From: Flagellimonas okinawensis
GTDB lineage: Bacteria; Bacteroidota; Bacteroidia; Flavobacteriales; Flavobacteriaceae
Assembly: GCF_029194005.1 (NCBI RefSeq)
Contig: NZ_JARFVA010000001.1
Location: forward strand, 1,116,001-1,180,000
DNA: 64,000 nucleotides
Reading direction: 5' to 3'
Positions 42,901 to 52,540 of the stretch are shown here, one piece after another (positions within the stretch are counted from its first letter, which is position 1; the number at the start of each line of letters is the position of its first letter). Under the pieces are notes generated by a model. It had not been told where the DNA came from. It made no database searches and worked only from the letters and a program-made list of their open reading frames with translations. The position numbers were made by a program, and so were the translations under genes.

Positions 42901-43665
42901 TTACAGTTCCCTGATCTTAATATTTCGGAAGGAGGTTTCAAAATACCAGTACTGCAATGCTATTTTTCCTTCGGTGGTCTTTCCAAATTCAGGATATTTA
43001 GAAAAGTGGGTCGCGGCTATTTTTTTCTGCCACTCGGGTGAACCTAGATCTTCTTCCGCCGTCAAAACCCCGTTAAGGTAAAATTCGATTTTACCGTCCA
43101 CCTGTTTAATTCTGGTCTTGTTCCAGTCTCCTTGCTTTATTTCCACGCTGTTCTGTTGTGGCAAGAAAACATATAAACAACCGGGGCGTTTTTCAGGTAC
43201 GTTATAATCCATATGTTCCGCTCCCAAAATTTGGTATTCTGGACCACTCTGCCATGCGGTCGGTACTTCGGGCAATTCCTGTACGTTTATAAAAATACCG
43301 CTATTGCCATTTCCCGATATTTTCCATTCCAGTGTCAGTTCATAATTTTCAAAGGCCCTGTCGGTTACCAAATCGCCTGCTGTTAAAGACTCATCATTGG
43401 CATTACTGTGCAATTCACCGTCAACCACTTCCCATACCGATTTTGAGCCCGGGTTGTTGTAAAGATGCCATCCGTTCAAAGTCTCTCCATCGAACAGTAA
43501 CTTCCAGCCTTGCTCTTTTTCCACCTCCAACAATTGGTTGTGCACGGCATTTTCCACGGCTGCCTTTTTTGTGCGCCATGTTTCCGTTTCCTCTTTTTTC
43601 TTTTCGCTTTTACAGGATACCAACATTACAAGGACCAATGCAAAGCCCGTTATTTTTCCGAACAT
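42901..43665 (-). CDS. DUF1080 (3-keto-disaccharide hydrolase-like) lipoprotein
   Basis: 254 aa from ATG 43665, giving a lipoprotein signal (ITGFALVLVMLVSC); the longer frame from 43731 was rejected. The DUF1080 concanavalin-like fold shows in WKLLFDGETLNGWHLY, TDRAFENYELTLEWKISG and NSGIFINVQE, with GPEYQILGAEH near the middle. Members act on 3-keto-glycosides or bind sugars. It stands alone, divergent from thioredoxin and end-to-end with the Usp-like gene. Confidence 0.85.
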   Translation of the reverse strand: MFGKITGFALVLVMLVSCKSEKKKEETETWRTKKAAVENAVHNQLLEVEKEQGWKLLFDGETLNGWHLYNNPGSKSVWEVVDGELHSNANDESLTAGDLVTDRAFENYELTLEWKISGNGNSGIFINVQELPEVPTAWQSGPEYQILGAEHMDYNVPEKRPGCLYVFLPQQNSVEIKQGDWNKTRIKQVDGKIEFYLNGVLTAEEDLGSPEWQKKIAATHFSKYPEFGKTTEGKIALQYWYFETSFRNIKIREL

Positions 43666-43764
43666 CTGAAATATTGTTTGTTTAGTTGTGCAGTGACTAA
43701 AGATAGAAAAAGAAATCGACCTCCTGTACAACCAAACTTTTCGTTTACAATATGGATGGTGTTG

Positions 43765-43778
43765 GTGACTTTGGTCAC
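43765..43778. promoter_or_regulatory. Perfect GTGAC-N4-GTCAC dyad before thioredoxin
   Basis: GTGACTTTGGTCAC lies between the DUF1080 gene and trx, with its centre 58 bp before the trx ATG. It belongs to the TGAC-N4-GTCA group seen before hydrogenase, sqr and usp. A spacing near -41 to a start around 43813 is possible, but the -7 element is poor (TAAATTGC). Confidence 0.45.
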
Positions 43779-43829
43779 TTAAGAAAACTTGGCATTTTTA
43801 TAAATTGCGCTTATAAATTTTAGGATATC

Positions 43830-44129
43830 ATGAAAGGAAATTTTGCAAATTTGATCAACAGCGACCAGTTAACGCTTATCGACTTTTCTGCAGAGTGGTG
43901 CGGTCCTTGTAAAATGTTGGCCCCAATATTAAAGCAGGTTAAGGATGAAATGGGTGATTCCTTGAAAATTGTAAAAATCGATGTCGATAAAAATCAGAGT
44001 CTTGCCAACACCTATCAAGTACGCGGTGTACCAACAATGATTTTCTTTAAGAACGGAGAACAATTATGGAGAAAATCCGGCGTACTGCAAAAAGGAGAAT
44101 TGGTGCAATTGGCCAAATCATTTTTATAG
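43830..44129 (+). CDS. Thioredoxin
   Basis: 99 aa with the active site WCGPCK (residues about 24-29) and the cis-Pro loop GVPTMIFFKNG. No signal peptide, so cytoplasmic. A single-domain, normal-length thioredoxin that reduces disulfides. It converges on the universal stress genes, 7 bp apart, and has a CRP/FNR-type dyad upstream, which would place it in an oxygen- or redox-responsive set. It is probably not the only thioredoxin of the cell. Confidence 0.93.
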   Translation: MKGNFANLINSDQLTLIDFSAEWCGPCKMLAPILKQVKDEMGDSLKIVKIDVDKNQSLANTYQVRGVPTMIFFKNGEQLWRKSGVLQKGELVQLAKSFL

Positions 44130-44136
44130 TTTGCCC

Positions 44137-44997
44137 CTACTCAAATAAATGAACTACCAAAAATGGGACCTTGGTATTAAAGGTTACCTTTTTTATGACC
44201 GGTTCACGTGTTAACCGCTCAAAAAATGTATGGTCTTGGTTGATCATAACAACCATATCTATGGCTCTATCTTGATCGATCACCTTTTGAATGGTCTGAT
44301 TGACTGATGCATCCCTTGCTACTTCCAAAAACTCAAAATTGATGGATCTCAACCTTTTTTCCAGTGAGATTTTTGAGGCCTTTTGAGCGGTAGACAGTTC
44401 TTCCAAACTACCTACATGGGCAATCCATAATTTGGCATTAAAATGTTCAGCAAGGTTTAAAATCGGTTTTAGCTCATAATTTTCAAAAAGATGCTCGTAC
44501 CCTGTAGCCAATAGCATAGAGTCTATTTTCCCGTCGGTTTTATAATCATCGGGAACCGCTATGATCGGACAAAAATCTATTTGATTGATAATAGTGAAGG
44601 TATTACTGCCAATGAAAACTTCCTTTAGGCCAGAGGCACCTTTGGTGCCCATAATTATGTAGTCTATCTCTTCATTGTACACCGTTTTACCTATAGCATT
44701 GACCAAACTACCTGCCACAGACCTCAAATTAAAAGTATGATCTGGATTTTTATCCAGTTCTTTGATTTTTGCCAATTCTCTTTTAAGATCACGATTGGAT
44801 TGTTCTTTGATCAAATTGTACAATCGGGTATCATTGGCACCGGCCATTTTATGGGATAGCCCCGAAGCACCGACCTGATAGGAATTCAGAAGAAAAAAAT
44901 CGCAGGGAACGTCTTTGAACAGCTTTAATGCATAGCTAATGGCGTTCCAAGAATTTTTGGAAAAATCGGTGGGCAATATGATACGTTTCTTTTTCAT
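44137..44997 (-). CDS. Tandem-domain universal stress protein (second of pair)
   Basis: 286 aa with two Usp domains. The first begins RIILPTDFSKNSWNAISYAL and contains the ATP-site motif GTKGASGLKEVFIGSNTFTI; the second begins near KIDSMLLATGYE and lacks a good ATP motif. It follows a paralogue by 5 bp, so they form one operon. Tandem Usp proteins respond to low oxygen, starvation or redox stress. The pair differs enough in sequence to suggest an old duplication. Confidence 0.85.
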   Translation of the reverse strand: MKKKRIILPTDFSKNSWNAISYALKLFKDVPCDFFLLNSYQVGASGLSHKMAGANDTRLYNLIKEQSNRDLKRELAKIKELDKNPDHTFNLRSVAGSLVNAIGKTVYNEEIDYIIMGTKGASGLKEVFIGSNTFTIINQIDFCPIIAVPDDYKTDGKIDSMLLATGYEHLFENYELKPILNLAEHFNAKLWIAHVGSLEELSTAQKASKISLEKRLRSINFEFLEVARDASVNQTIQKVIDQDRAIDMVVMINQDHTFFERLTREPVIKKVTFNTKVPFLVVHLFE

Positions 44998-45002
44998 ATT
45001 TG

Positions 45003-45848
45003 CTATCGCTTCAGGTTTTGCATAACCATGAATGGAATTTTAATCTTTAATCCCAACAGGTCCACTGTAGACCTGTAAAGCATATCTTCAAAAAAGGAAT
45101 GTCTGGAATTCATCATCACCAACATACCTGCTTCTTTCTTGTCAATATGTTCCAGAATAACCTCTGCCTTATTTTTTACGGGAGCCGTTTCAAAATACAG
45201 ATAAGGTTTGGTAAGGGTCTCTTCCAAAAATAATTTATTATCCTCTTGTCTGGGGCTCAGTTCATCAAAATCCGTAATATAAAGGCAATGCACTTTGGAT
45301 TTGAATTTACCCGCCAGATCGCCCAAAAGCTTTAATTCCCTTCGCTTGTAGGGCAGCAGATAATCCGTTGGAAAAAGAATGGCCTTTGGCTGGCGGTACT
45401 CAAAATCTTCAGGAACGGCCAACACCGGGCATTTTACATACTTAAATACTTCGATGGTAAAACTGCCAAAAGTAGTCTTATGATCACTGGTTGCCCCTTT
45501 GGTTCCCATTACCACTAGATCAATGTTCATATCGTCCACAAAATCATTGACGCCATCTACAAGGTTATTGAAACAGGCTACCGCCTCAAAATTGTGAAGG
45601 GGATTGGGAGGTTCACCTTGAACCAAGTCCAATAATTCGTCCAATTTTCTCTCGGTTTCTTGCTTTTTTTCCTCCTTCAGTTTTTCTACATCTTCTTTGG
45701 CCACGGTATTGTATTCACCATAAACTTCTTCTCCAAATGCATGCATCACAAAAAAGCAGGCACGTTCACATTTATACAGCTCTTGTGCATACTGCAGGGC
45801 ATGTAGGGCATTCTTGGAAAAATCAGTTGGAATTAATACGGTTTTCAT
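45003..45848 (-). CDS. Tandem-domain universal stress protein (first of pair)
   Basis: 281 aa. The first Usp domain begins TVLIPTDFSKNALHALQYA and has VMGTKGATSDHKTTFGSFTI with the ATP loop; the second begins near PKAILFPTDYLLPY. It is the promoter-proximal member of the pair. A TGAC-N4-GTCA dyad lies 50 bp upstream of the start. Usp pairs under ANR/FNR control are known from other bacteria, which agrees with the site. Confidence 0.85.
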   Translation of the reverse strand: MKTVLIPTDFSKNALHALQYAQELYKCERACFFVMHAFGEEVYGEYNTVAKEDVEKLKEEKKQETERKLDELLDLVQGEPPNPLHNFEAVACFNNLVDGVNDFVDDMNIDLVVMGTKGATSDHKTTFGSFTIEVFKYVKCPVLAVPEDFEYRQPKAILFPTDYLLPYKRRELKLLGDLAGKFKSKVHCLYITDFDELSPRQEDNKLFLEETLTKPYLYFETAPVKNKAEVILEHIDKKEAGMLVMMNSRHSFFEDMLYRSTVDLLGLKIKIPFMVMQNLKR

Positions 45849-45896
45849 GGTCTATGGGCTTTTACCAAAGATAAATCGATGCTTTCTTGTAAAAAA

Positions 45897-45908
45897 TGAC
45901 ATAGGTCA
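45897..45908. promoter_or_regulatory. CRP/FNR-type dyad before the universal stress pair
   Basis: TGACATAGGTCA (flanks A and A) has the TGAC-N4-GTCA core; its centre is about 54 bp from the usp start on the minus strand. No clear -7 element was found on that strand. The rest of the gap (45909-46040) has no other feature. Confidence 0.45.
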
Positions 45909-46040
45909 ATCGTTGATATGCATCCAATTTTAACATACCATCGACCACATTTCACCTTTTACACTCATTTACATGTCGTTAACCCCCATTATATCGCTGT
46001 TCAGGGGATTGCTGTGTTAAAATGACCGATGTCGCTTTCA

Positions 46041-46095
46041 TTGAACAATGGTCTGGCTTTATCTTTGAAAAGAGTCTGTTTTTATTAAAAAACAG
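46041..46095 (+). promoter_or_regulatory. Promoter and leader hairpin of the RND efflux operon
   Basis: TTG at 46041 and TATCTTTG at 46060-46067 fit the Bacteroidota -33/-7 pair, with a start expected near 46074. The leader then forms CTGTTTTT-ATT-AAAAAACAG (46076-46095). The promoter lies inside the longer open frame, so the real start of the adaptor is downstream at 46118. Confidence 0.6.
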
Positions 46096-46117
46096 CACCA
46101 CCAACCACCAAACCAAA

Positions 46118-47191
46118 ATGAAAGTTAAGCACATTGTCTACACGCTATTAGTAGTTGGAGTAGGTATTCTTATAGCCTACAGAATTAAATCCAACTCCGA
46201 GATTGGCAAATCAGGAGGTTCAGGCCCCAGGATTGCCACGGTTTCTGGCATGGTCCTGCAGCCTCAAATTTTTAATGATAACATTTCCATTTCCGGAACA
46301 TTGGAAGCTGATGAACAAATCGAGATCAGAAGTGAAGTCTCCGGCATGGTGGAAAGCATCAACTTTAAGGAAGGTAGTAAAGTAACCGAAGGCCAAGTTT
46401 TGATAAAGGTCAACGATATTGAGCTACAGGCACAATTATCCAAAGCATTGACTGCCAAAAAATTGGCCGCAGAAAACGAAAGAAGGGCCAAACTTTTGCT
46501 AGAAAAACAAGCCATCAGCCAAGAAGAGTATGATATTGCAAGTGCAGATTATGCTTCTGCGAACGCAGAGGCCGAATTAATCGCTGCACAGCTTTCCAAA
46601 ACCACTTTAAGAGCTCCTTTTTCGGGAACCATTGGGCTTCGATCAATTTCTAAAGGAACCTATGTTACACCGGCTACCGTAATCGCCAAGTTGGTGAATA
46701 CGGATGACCTTAAGATCACATTTTCCGTACCCGAAAAATATGCCCCACAAGTTAAGGTGGGCACTGTTTTGAATTTCACTACATCCGATTCAAAAAAAGA
46801 ATATGATGCCACTATTTATGCCATTGACCCAGAAATTGAGATTACCACCAGGACCTTAAGAGTACGTGCCATAATGGATAACCGTGGAAAAAATCTTTAT
46901 CCCGGGGGATTCGCCAATGTAATTCTCCCATTAGAAACCGTAAACGATGCGTTATTGGTTCCAACAGAGTCCTTGATTCCCGTACAAAATGGTAAAAGAG
47001 TATTTATCACCAACAACGGTATAGCCAAGGAAATTGATGTGGAAACAGGTTCTCGAACAGGGAGCTCCGTTAGGGTTATCTCTGGTTTAAAAGCAGGTGA
47101 TACCATTATCACCTATGGGGTTATGGCCGTTCAAAACGGTAATCCCGTTCAAGTAAAACTACAAGAAACCAGAACCCTTAACGCAGAATAA
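46118..47191 (+). CDS. RND efflux periplasmic adaptor (HlyD/MFP family)
   Basis: 357 aa from ATG 46118, which gives a membrane segment (HIVYTLLVVGVGILIAY); the frame from 46022 would include the promoter. The lipoyl-like (IEIRSEVSGMVESINFKEG), coiled-coil hairpin (about residues 115-170, AAENERRAKLLLEKQAI) and beta-barrel parts (TLRAPFSGTIG, VNTDDLKITFSVPEKYA) follow the MFP order. It bridges the RND pump and the TolC-type channel. The stop overlaps the pump start (TAATG). Confidence 0.93.
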   Translation: MKVKHIVYTLLVVGVGILIAYRIKSNSEIGKSGGSGPRIATVSGMVLQPQIFNDNISISGTLEADEQIEIRSEVSGMVESINFKEGSKVTEGQVLIKVNDIELQAQLSKALTAKKLAAENERRAKLLLEKQAISQEEYDIASADYASANAEAELIAAQLSKTTLRAPFSGTIGLRSISKGTYVTPATVIAKLVNTDDLKITFSVPEKYAPQVKVGTVLNFTTSDSKKEYDATIYAIDPEIEITTRTLRVRAIMDNRGKNLYPGGFANVILPLETVNDALLVPTESLIPVQNGKRVFITNNGIAKEIDVETGSRTGSSVRVISGLKAGDTIITYGVMAVQNGNPVQVKLQETRTLNAE

Positions 47192-50100
47192 TGAATTTAT
47201 CCACCCTAAGTATTAAAAGACCGGTACTGGCAATTGTGATGAATATTGCCATAGTACTGTTTGGAGCTATAGGATATACATTTTTGGGTATTCGTGAATA
47301 CCCTTCCATTGATCCTGCACAAGTTTCGGTACGTACCAATTACTCCGGAGCCAACGCCGACATTATTGAGTCGCAAATAACGGAGCCATTGGAAAAGGCC
47401 ATCAACTCCATAGATGGTATTCGAAACATAAGCTCTTCAAGTGTTCAAGGTTCCAGCTCCATAAGTATCGAGTTTAACTTGGATAAAGACCTGGAAGAGG
47501 CAGCCAATGACGTTAGGGACAAGGTATCACAAGCGGTAAGAAGTTTGCCCGATGATTTGGATGCGCCCCCAGTGGTTTCCAAATCCGACTCCAATGCGGA
47601 ACGGATCCTGTCCATGACCATTGAAAGTGACAATGAAAATATTTTAGAACTCTCGGATTATGCCGAAAATGTAATCGCACAGCGACTGGAGACCATTCCA
47701 GGGGTAAGTAGTATCCAAATTTGGGGACAGCGAAGGTATGCCATGCGTTTATGGATCGATCCAATCCGATTGGCTTCGTATGGATTGACGGTGGCCGATG
47801 TACGAAATGCGCTTTTGGCGCAGAATATTGAACTGCCTTCGGGAAAGTTAACAGGAGACAATACAGAACTTACCGTAAAAACCATTGGCAACCTGAATAC
47901 GGAAGAACAGTTCAACAATATCGTGATCATGGCCGATGGCGAAAAGCTCGTTCATTTGAGCGATATCGGAAATGCATCATTGGAGGCCGAGAACATGGAG
48001 ACCAAAATGACGAATCTTGGCCAGCCCATGGTAGCAACAGCCATAATACCGCAACCGGGAACCAATTATTTGGAGATAGCCGATGCTTTTTACGAGGAGT
48101 ACGAACAACTCAAAAAAGACCTTCCGGAAGGGTATAAGCTCAACATTGTAGTGGATGACACCGTATTTGTTCGAAAAGCAATTACGGAAGTTGCGGAAAC
48201 CTTGCTTATTTCCATCGTCCTCGTAATATTGGTAATTTATCTTTTCTTTAGAAACTGGTCCATGGCACTTAGACCTTTGATCGATATCCCAGTTTCTTTG
48301 ATCGCCACCTTCTTCATCATGTGGTTGTTTGGATTTTCCATCAACGTACTTACCCTTTTGGCCATTGTACTGGCAACCGGATTGGTAGTGGATGATGGAA
48401 TTGTGGTCACGGAAAACATCTATAAAAAAGTAGAAGAAGGAATGAGTCCCATCGAGGCGGCCATAAAAGGTTCCAAAGAAATTTTCTTTGCGGTAATCTC
48501 CATTTCGGTGACTTTGGCGGCCGTATTCCTTCCTATCATCTTCTTGGAAGGGTTTGTAGGCAGGCTCTTCAGGGAGTTTGGAGTGGTTCTGAGTGCGGCG
48601 GTCCTTGTTTCTGCCTTTGTATCCCTCTCACTGACGCCGATGTTGAATGCGTATTTGATTAAACCCGGTAAACAAAAGCAATCCAAGTTTTACCACGTCA
48701 CGGAAAAGTTCTTCCTAAGGATGAACGAAGCCTACGAAAAATCGCTTCGCAGTTTCATTGCAAAAAAATGGATGAGCATCCCCATATTATTTGGTTGTAT
48801 AGGGGTTATTGTCCTGTTTTACATGTTACTACAAAAGGAAACCGCACCCTATGATGACAGAAGCTACGTTAGGTTGGTGGTAAAGGCACCTGAAGGTTCC
48901 TCGTATGATTATATGGAACGTTATATGGAAGAGATTACCGATTTGGTCCTCGATTCCATCCCAGAAAGAAAAGTAGGGTTGATCATTACTTCTCCCGGAT
49001 TCGGAGTGTCTTCCGTGAACAGTGGTAGGGCCAGTATACTATTGTCCGACCCAAGCGAAAGGGAACGTTCCCAAGCAGAAATAGCCCAAGACTTTGGCAA
49101 CTGGGCCAAGAGCTATGTTGGGGGAAAAGCCAGTGTATTCCAGCGGCCCACGATTTCAGTAAACAAACGTGGAGGAGCACCATTGCAATTCATAATTCAG
49201 GCGAAAAATTTTGAAAAACTTGAAGAAAGTATTCCGGCATTTATGGCCGAAGCAGAAAAGGACCCCACTTTCTCCTTTGTGGATGTCAACTTAAAATTCA
49301 ACAAACCGGAAATATACGTATCCATTGATCGTGAGAAAGCCGAAAGTCTCGGTGTATCGGTAAGGGATGTGGCACAGACCCTACAATTGTCTTTGAGCGG
49401 ACAGCGCTTCGGTTACTTTTTGATGAATGGCAAACAATACCAGGTTATAGGCCAGTTTGATAAACAAGATCGTGACGAACCTATGGACCTTACCTCCATT
49501 TTTGTCAAAAATAATGAGGGGCAGCTAATCCAATTGGATAATTTGGTGACCACAGAAGAACACAGTAGTCCACCTCAGCTATTTCATAACAACAGATACA
49601 TGTCGGCCACGGTTTCTGCAAACCTGGCACCCGGTAAAAGTATGGGTGACGGTATCGATGCAATGAACGCTATAAAAGAAAGGGTACTGGACGAGACCTT
49701 TACCACCGATCTTGGTGGGGAATCAAGAGACTTTGTAGAAAGTAGCTCCAATACCGCATTTGCCTTTGGACTTGCTTTTGTATTGATCTTTTTGATTCTA
49801 GCGGCACAATTCGAGAGTTTCATTGACCCGTTCATTATTATCCTAACGGTTCCATTGGCCGTTGCAGGTGCGATGTTCTCACTCTGGTTATTTGGTGAGA
49901 CATGGAACATTTTCAGCCAGATAGGAACCATTATGCTTATTGGTCTTGTAACCAAAAACGGAATTCTAATTGTGGAATTTGCCAACCAATTACAGGAAGA
50001 GGACGAAAACATCACAAAGATGCAAGCTATTATGAAGGCCTCCGTATCGAGGTTGCGACCAATTTTGATGACCAGTCTCACGGTTGCACTTGGCGCACTG

Positions 50101-50277
50101 CCCATTGCCCTGTCTTTGGGTGCTGCATCCACCAGTAGAACGGGCATGGGAGTGGTTATCATCGGAGGAACCATGTTCTCCTTGGTTCTTACATTGTTCG
50201 TAATCCCGGCCTTGTATCTTATGTGGTCCAGAAAAAAAGTCCTAAGACCAGAATTCAAAACCCTCGAGCTTTCGTAA
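47191..50277 (+). CDS. RND multidrug efflux pump (AcrB/HAE1 type)
   Basis: 1028 aa, normal for the HAE1 family. Twelve helices and two large periplasmic loops are evident. The proton-relay Asp pair is in TM4 (LATGLVVDDGIVVTENI) and the second-half Lys in TM10 (LIGLVTKNGILIVEFANQ). N-terminus: STLSIKRPVLAIVMNI. The usual drug-efflux architecture with adaptor and outer-membrane protein in one operon. The substrate cannot be told. Confidence 0.95.
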   Translation: MNLSTLSIKRPVLAIVMNIAIVLFGAIGYTFLGIREYPSIDPAQVSVRTNYSGANADIIESQITEPLEKAINSIDGIRNISSSSVQGSSSISIEFNLDKDLEEAANDVRDKVSQAVRSLPDDLDAPPVVSKSDSNAERILSMTIESDNENILELSDYAENVIAQRLETIPGVSSIQIWGQRRYAMRLWIDPIRLASYGLTVADVRNALLAQNIELPSGKLTGDNTELTVKTIGNLNTEEQFNNIVIMADGEKLVHLSDIGNASLEAENMETKMTNLGQPMVATAIIPQPGTNYLEIADAFYEEYEQLKKDLPEGYKLNIVVDDTVFVRKAITEVAETLLISIVLVILVIYLFFRNWSMALRPLIDIPVSLIATFFIMWLFGFSINVLTLLAIVLATGLVVDDGIVVTENIYKKVEEGMSPIEAAIKGSKEIFFAVISISVTLAAVFLPIIFLEGFVGRLFREFGVVLSAAVLVSAFVSLSLTPMLNAYLIKPGKQKQSKFYHVTEKFFLRMNEAYEKSLRSFIAKKWMSIPILFGCIGVIVLFYMLLQKETAPYDDRSYVRLVVKAPEGSSYDYMERYMEEITDLVLDSIPERKVGLIITSPGFGVSSVNSGRASILLSDPSERERSQAEIAQDFGNWAKSYVGGKASVFQRPTISVNKRGGAPLQFIIQAKNFEKLEESIPAFMAEAEKDPTFSFVDVNLKFNKPEIYVSIDREKAESLGVSVRDVAQTLQLSLSGQRFGYFLMNGKQYQVIGQFDKQDRDEPMDLTSIFVKNNEGQLIQLDNLVTTEEHSSPPQLFHNNRYMSATVSANLAPGKSMGDGIDAMNAIKERVLDETFTTDLGGESRDFVESSSNTAFAFGLAFVLIFLILAAQFESFIDPFIIILTVPLAVAGAMFSLWLFGETWNIFSQIGTIMLIGLVTKNGILIVEFANQLQEEDENITKMQAIMKASVSRLRPILMTSLTVALGALPIALSLGAASTSRTGMGVVIIGGTMFSLVLTLFVIPALYLMWSRKKVLRPEFKTLELS

Positions 50278-50278
50278 T

Positions 50279-51589
50279 ATGAACATTATAAAACGAATCA
50301 ACCTATTTTTATTGATCATCGGCGGTTTTGTTGTTAGTAATGCCCAAGAGGTATTGACCGTTGAAGAAGCCGTGAAAATTGCACTGGAAAACAATTATCA
50401 GATCAAAACGGCCAAAAACGAACTTAGAATGGACGAGGAAGGCGTGAGTCCGGGACAAGCTGGAATGCTGCCCCAAGTTACCGCCAATATTGTTGACAAC
50501 AACAGTGTGCAGAATTTATCGCAAACCCGTGTGGACGGCACTGAAGTTGAACGGGACAATGCCAAGAATACCAGCCTGAATTATGGTGTGGCCCTGGAAT
50601 GGACCATTTTTGATGGATTGCGCATGTTTGCCAACCACGAAGAACTCAAGGAAACCCAAAAATTGGGAGAAGCCGAACTAAGACAGGCTATTTTGGGCAA
50701 AGTGGGCGAAATAATGACCACATATTACGATTTGGTTCAACAGCAGCAGCAGTTATCCGCTTTGGACAGTACTTTGTTGATATCGGAACAACGTGTAGAA
50801 CTGGCCCAAAACCGATTTACCATTGGTAAGGCCTCAAAATTAGAGGTGCTCAACGCACAAGTGGATCTAAATACGGACAAAACCGAAATGCAGCGTCAGC
50901 AGGAATTGCACAAAAACACCAAAATTCTATTGAATGAGCAGCTGGCCCGTGACCTAAAGATCGAATTTAAAGTGATCCCCGAAATTTTTGTGGATCAAAG
51001 TTTGAATTTGGAAGAACTTGAAAATCGAGTGGTCGAGGAGAATCCACAGTTACAGGCCGAAAAAATAAACAAAAGAATCAGCGAACTGCAGCTTAAACAG
51101 ATCAAAGCATCACGATATCCATCAGTCTATGTGACCACTGGTTATAATGTGGGACGGTCCACTTCGGAACTGGGTTTTAGCACACGGTCGCAATCCAATG
51201 GTTTCAACTACGGTTTTGGGGCATCGCTCAACCTATTCGACGGTTTTAATCAAAATAGAAACGAAAAAATAGGGAAGATCGCTCTTGAAAATGCTGAACT
51301 GGCCATTGCCGAACAGGAACAGACACTGACATCGATGGTAAATACAACCTATCAAACCTATCTTACTAACATCAGTTTAATGGAACTGGAGGAAAAAAAT
51401 GAGTTGATTGCCAAAGAAAACCTTGACATTACAGTAGAAAAGTATCGAATTGGTATCATCCCTACGATTGAATTCAGAACGGCCCAGTTGAATTACATCA
51501 ACGCAAGGGTAAGAAACAGCAATGCAAAATATCAGGCCAAAGTTTCAGAAATCCTATTAAAACAATTGGCGGGCAATCTAAAAATTTAG
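50279..51589 (+). CDS. TolC-like outer membrane efflux protein
   Basis: 436 aa. A signal peptide (INLFLLIIGGFVVSNAQ) precedes long helical segments and strands of two OEP repeats (LTVEEAVKIALENNYQIKTA; NLEELENRVVEENPQLQAEK), as in TolC/OprM. It is the exit channel for the preceding pump. It begins 1 bp after the pump stop. No clear terminator was seen in the 160 bp downstream. Confidence 0.92.
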   Translation: MNIIKRINLFLLIIGGFVVSNAQEVLTVEEAVKIALENNYQIKTAKNELRMDEEGVSPGQAGMLPQVTANIVDNNSVQNLSQTRVDGTEVERDNAKNTSLNYGVALEWTIFDGLRMFANHEELKETQKLGEAELRQAILGKVGEIMTTYYDLVQQQQQLSALDSTLLISEQRVELAQNRFTIGKASKLEVLNAQVDLNTDKTEMQRQQELHKNTKILLNEQLARDLKIEFKVIPEIFVDQSLNLEELENRVVEENPQLQAEKINKRISELQLKQIKASRYPSVYVTTGYNVGRSTSELGFSTRSQSNGFNYGFGASLNLFDGFNQNRNEKIGKIALENAELAIAEQEQTLTSMVNTTYQTYLTNISLMELEEKNELIAKENLDITVEKYRIGIIPTIEFRTAQLNYINARVRNSNAKYQAKVSEILLKQLAGNLKI

Positions 51590-51696
51590 ATCCATTGATT
51601 AGGGAGGACCGGTTTTGATAAGCTTCCTATGTTTTGCCCAGCTTCATAAAACAAATTGTAAGATATTGATTTACTGATATTTACTAAATCTTAAGT

Positions 51697-51724
51697 TTTG
51701 ATTGGTCAAATGTCCCTATTTTTG
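51697..51724 (+). promoter_or_regulatory. Promoter of the Nudix-type regulator
   Basis: TTTG at 51697-51700 and TATTTTTG at 51717-51724 fit the -33/-7 pattern with 16 bp between. The regulator starts at 51753. Nearby TTTGATTGGTCAAA is a weak dyad over the -33 element. Confidence 0.5.
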
Positions 51725-51752
51725 TTCTCGAACGTTTTGATTTTCTGAGAGA

Positions 51753-52484
51753 ATGGAAAAAGATTTAGATGAGGACAACAACCTATTCGGCAAGTCCAAT
51801 TATTTCCAAGAAGAAGACCCGGTACTCCTAGCTGTCGACTGCATTATTTTTGGGTTTGACAAAAAAAACCTGAAAATCCTTTTGGTTAAAAGGAGCTTTG
51901 AACCAGACATGGGGAAATGGTCACTGATCGGCGGGTTTCTCAAGAAAAATGAAAACCTCGATCAAACTACATCCAGGGTACTCGAAAACCTAACAGGCCT
52001 AAACGACATCTATCTTGAACAACTTTATACGTATAGCAGGATTGACCGTGACCCTGCCCAACGAATTATTTCGGTTGCCTACTACGCCCTTATCGATGTA
52101 AACGACTCCAGATACAATGGAATTAAAGTGGATTCGGCCCAATGGTTCGATATTGACAAGGCTCCAAATTTGATATTGGACCACAATGAGATGGTTGAAA
52201 AAGCCAAGTCATCTTTAAAAAAGTATGCCTTGAACAGACCCATCGGTTTTGAGCTACTTCCAGAAAAATTTACAATGAGGCAGCTCCAAGATCTTTATGA
52301 ATCCATTTTGGGCAAAAAGTTGGACAAACGAAATTTCATCAATAAAATAAATTCCTTTGATATTCTAGTTAAACTGGACGAAAAAGACATGAGTGTTTCC
52401 AGAAAAGGAGCTTATCTCTATATCTTTGACAAGGACAAATACAATAAAAAAGTAGAGGAAGACGGGTTTATATTTAAATTATAA
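51753..52484 (+). CDS. Nudix-fold transcription regulator (NrtR/AraR-like)
   Basis: 243 aa. A Nudix-like domain (residues about 25-160) is followed by a winged helix (KFTMRQLQDLYESILGKKLD, RNFINKINSFDILVKL). The Nudix box reads GGFLKKNENLDQTTSRVLEN with the catalytic Glu residues mostly lost, so it should bind rather than hydrolyse a ligand. Bacteroidota regulators of this kind include AraR, which senses L-arabinose. A beta-L-arabinofuranosidase gene lies 1.8 kb away, so an arabinose signal is possible. It converges on the DUF885 gene. Confidence 0.82.
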   Translation: MEKDLDEDNNLFGKSNYFQEEDPVLLAVDCIIFGFDKKNLKILLVKRSFEPDMGKWSLIGGFLKKNENLDQTTSRVLENLTGLNDIYLEQLYTYSRIDRDPAQRIISVAYYALIDVNDSRYNGIKVDSAQWFDIDKAPNLILDHNEMVEKAKSSLKKYALNRPIGFELLPEKFTMRQLQDLYESILGKKLDKRNFINKINSFDILVKLDEKDMSVSRKGAYLYIFDKDKYNKKVEEDGFIFKL

Positions 52485-52540
52485 ACCCGTTTTCAATTTC
52501 CTCTGCCAAGGTTTGGCAATTGGGGGAATTACCCTGATTA

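Noticed and set aside
46022-46117. N-terminal extension of the RND adaptor
   Set aside because: The stretch contains a good promoter and a leader hairpin, and the membrane segment fits a start at 46118.
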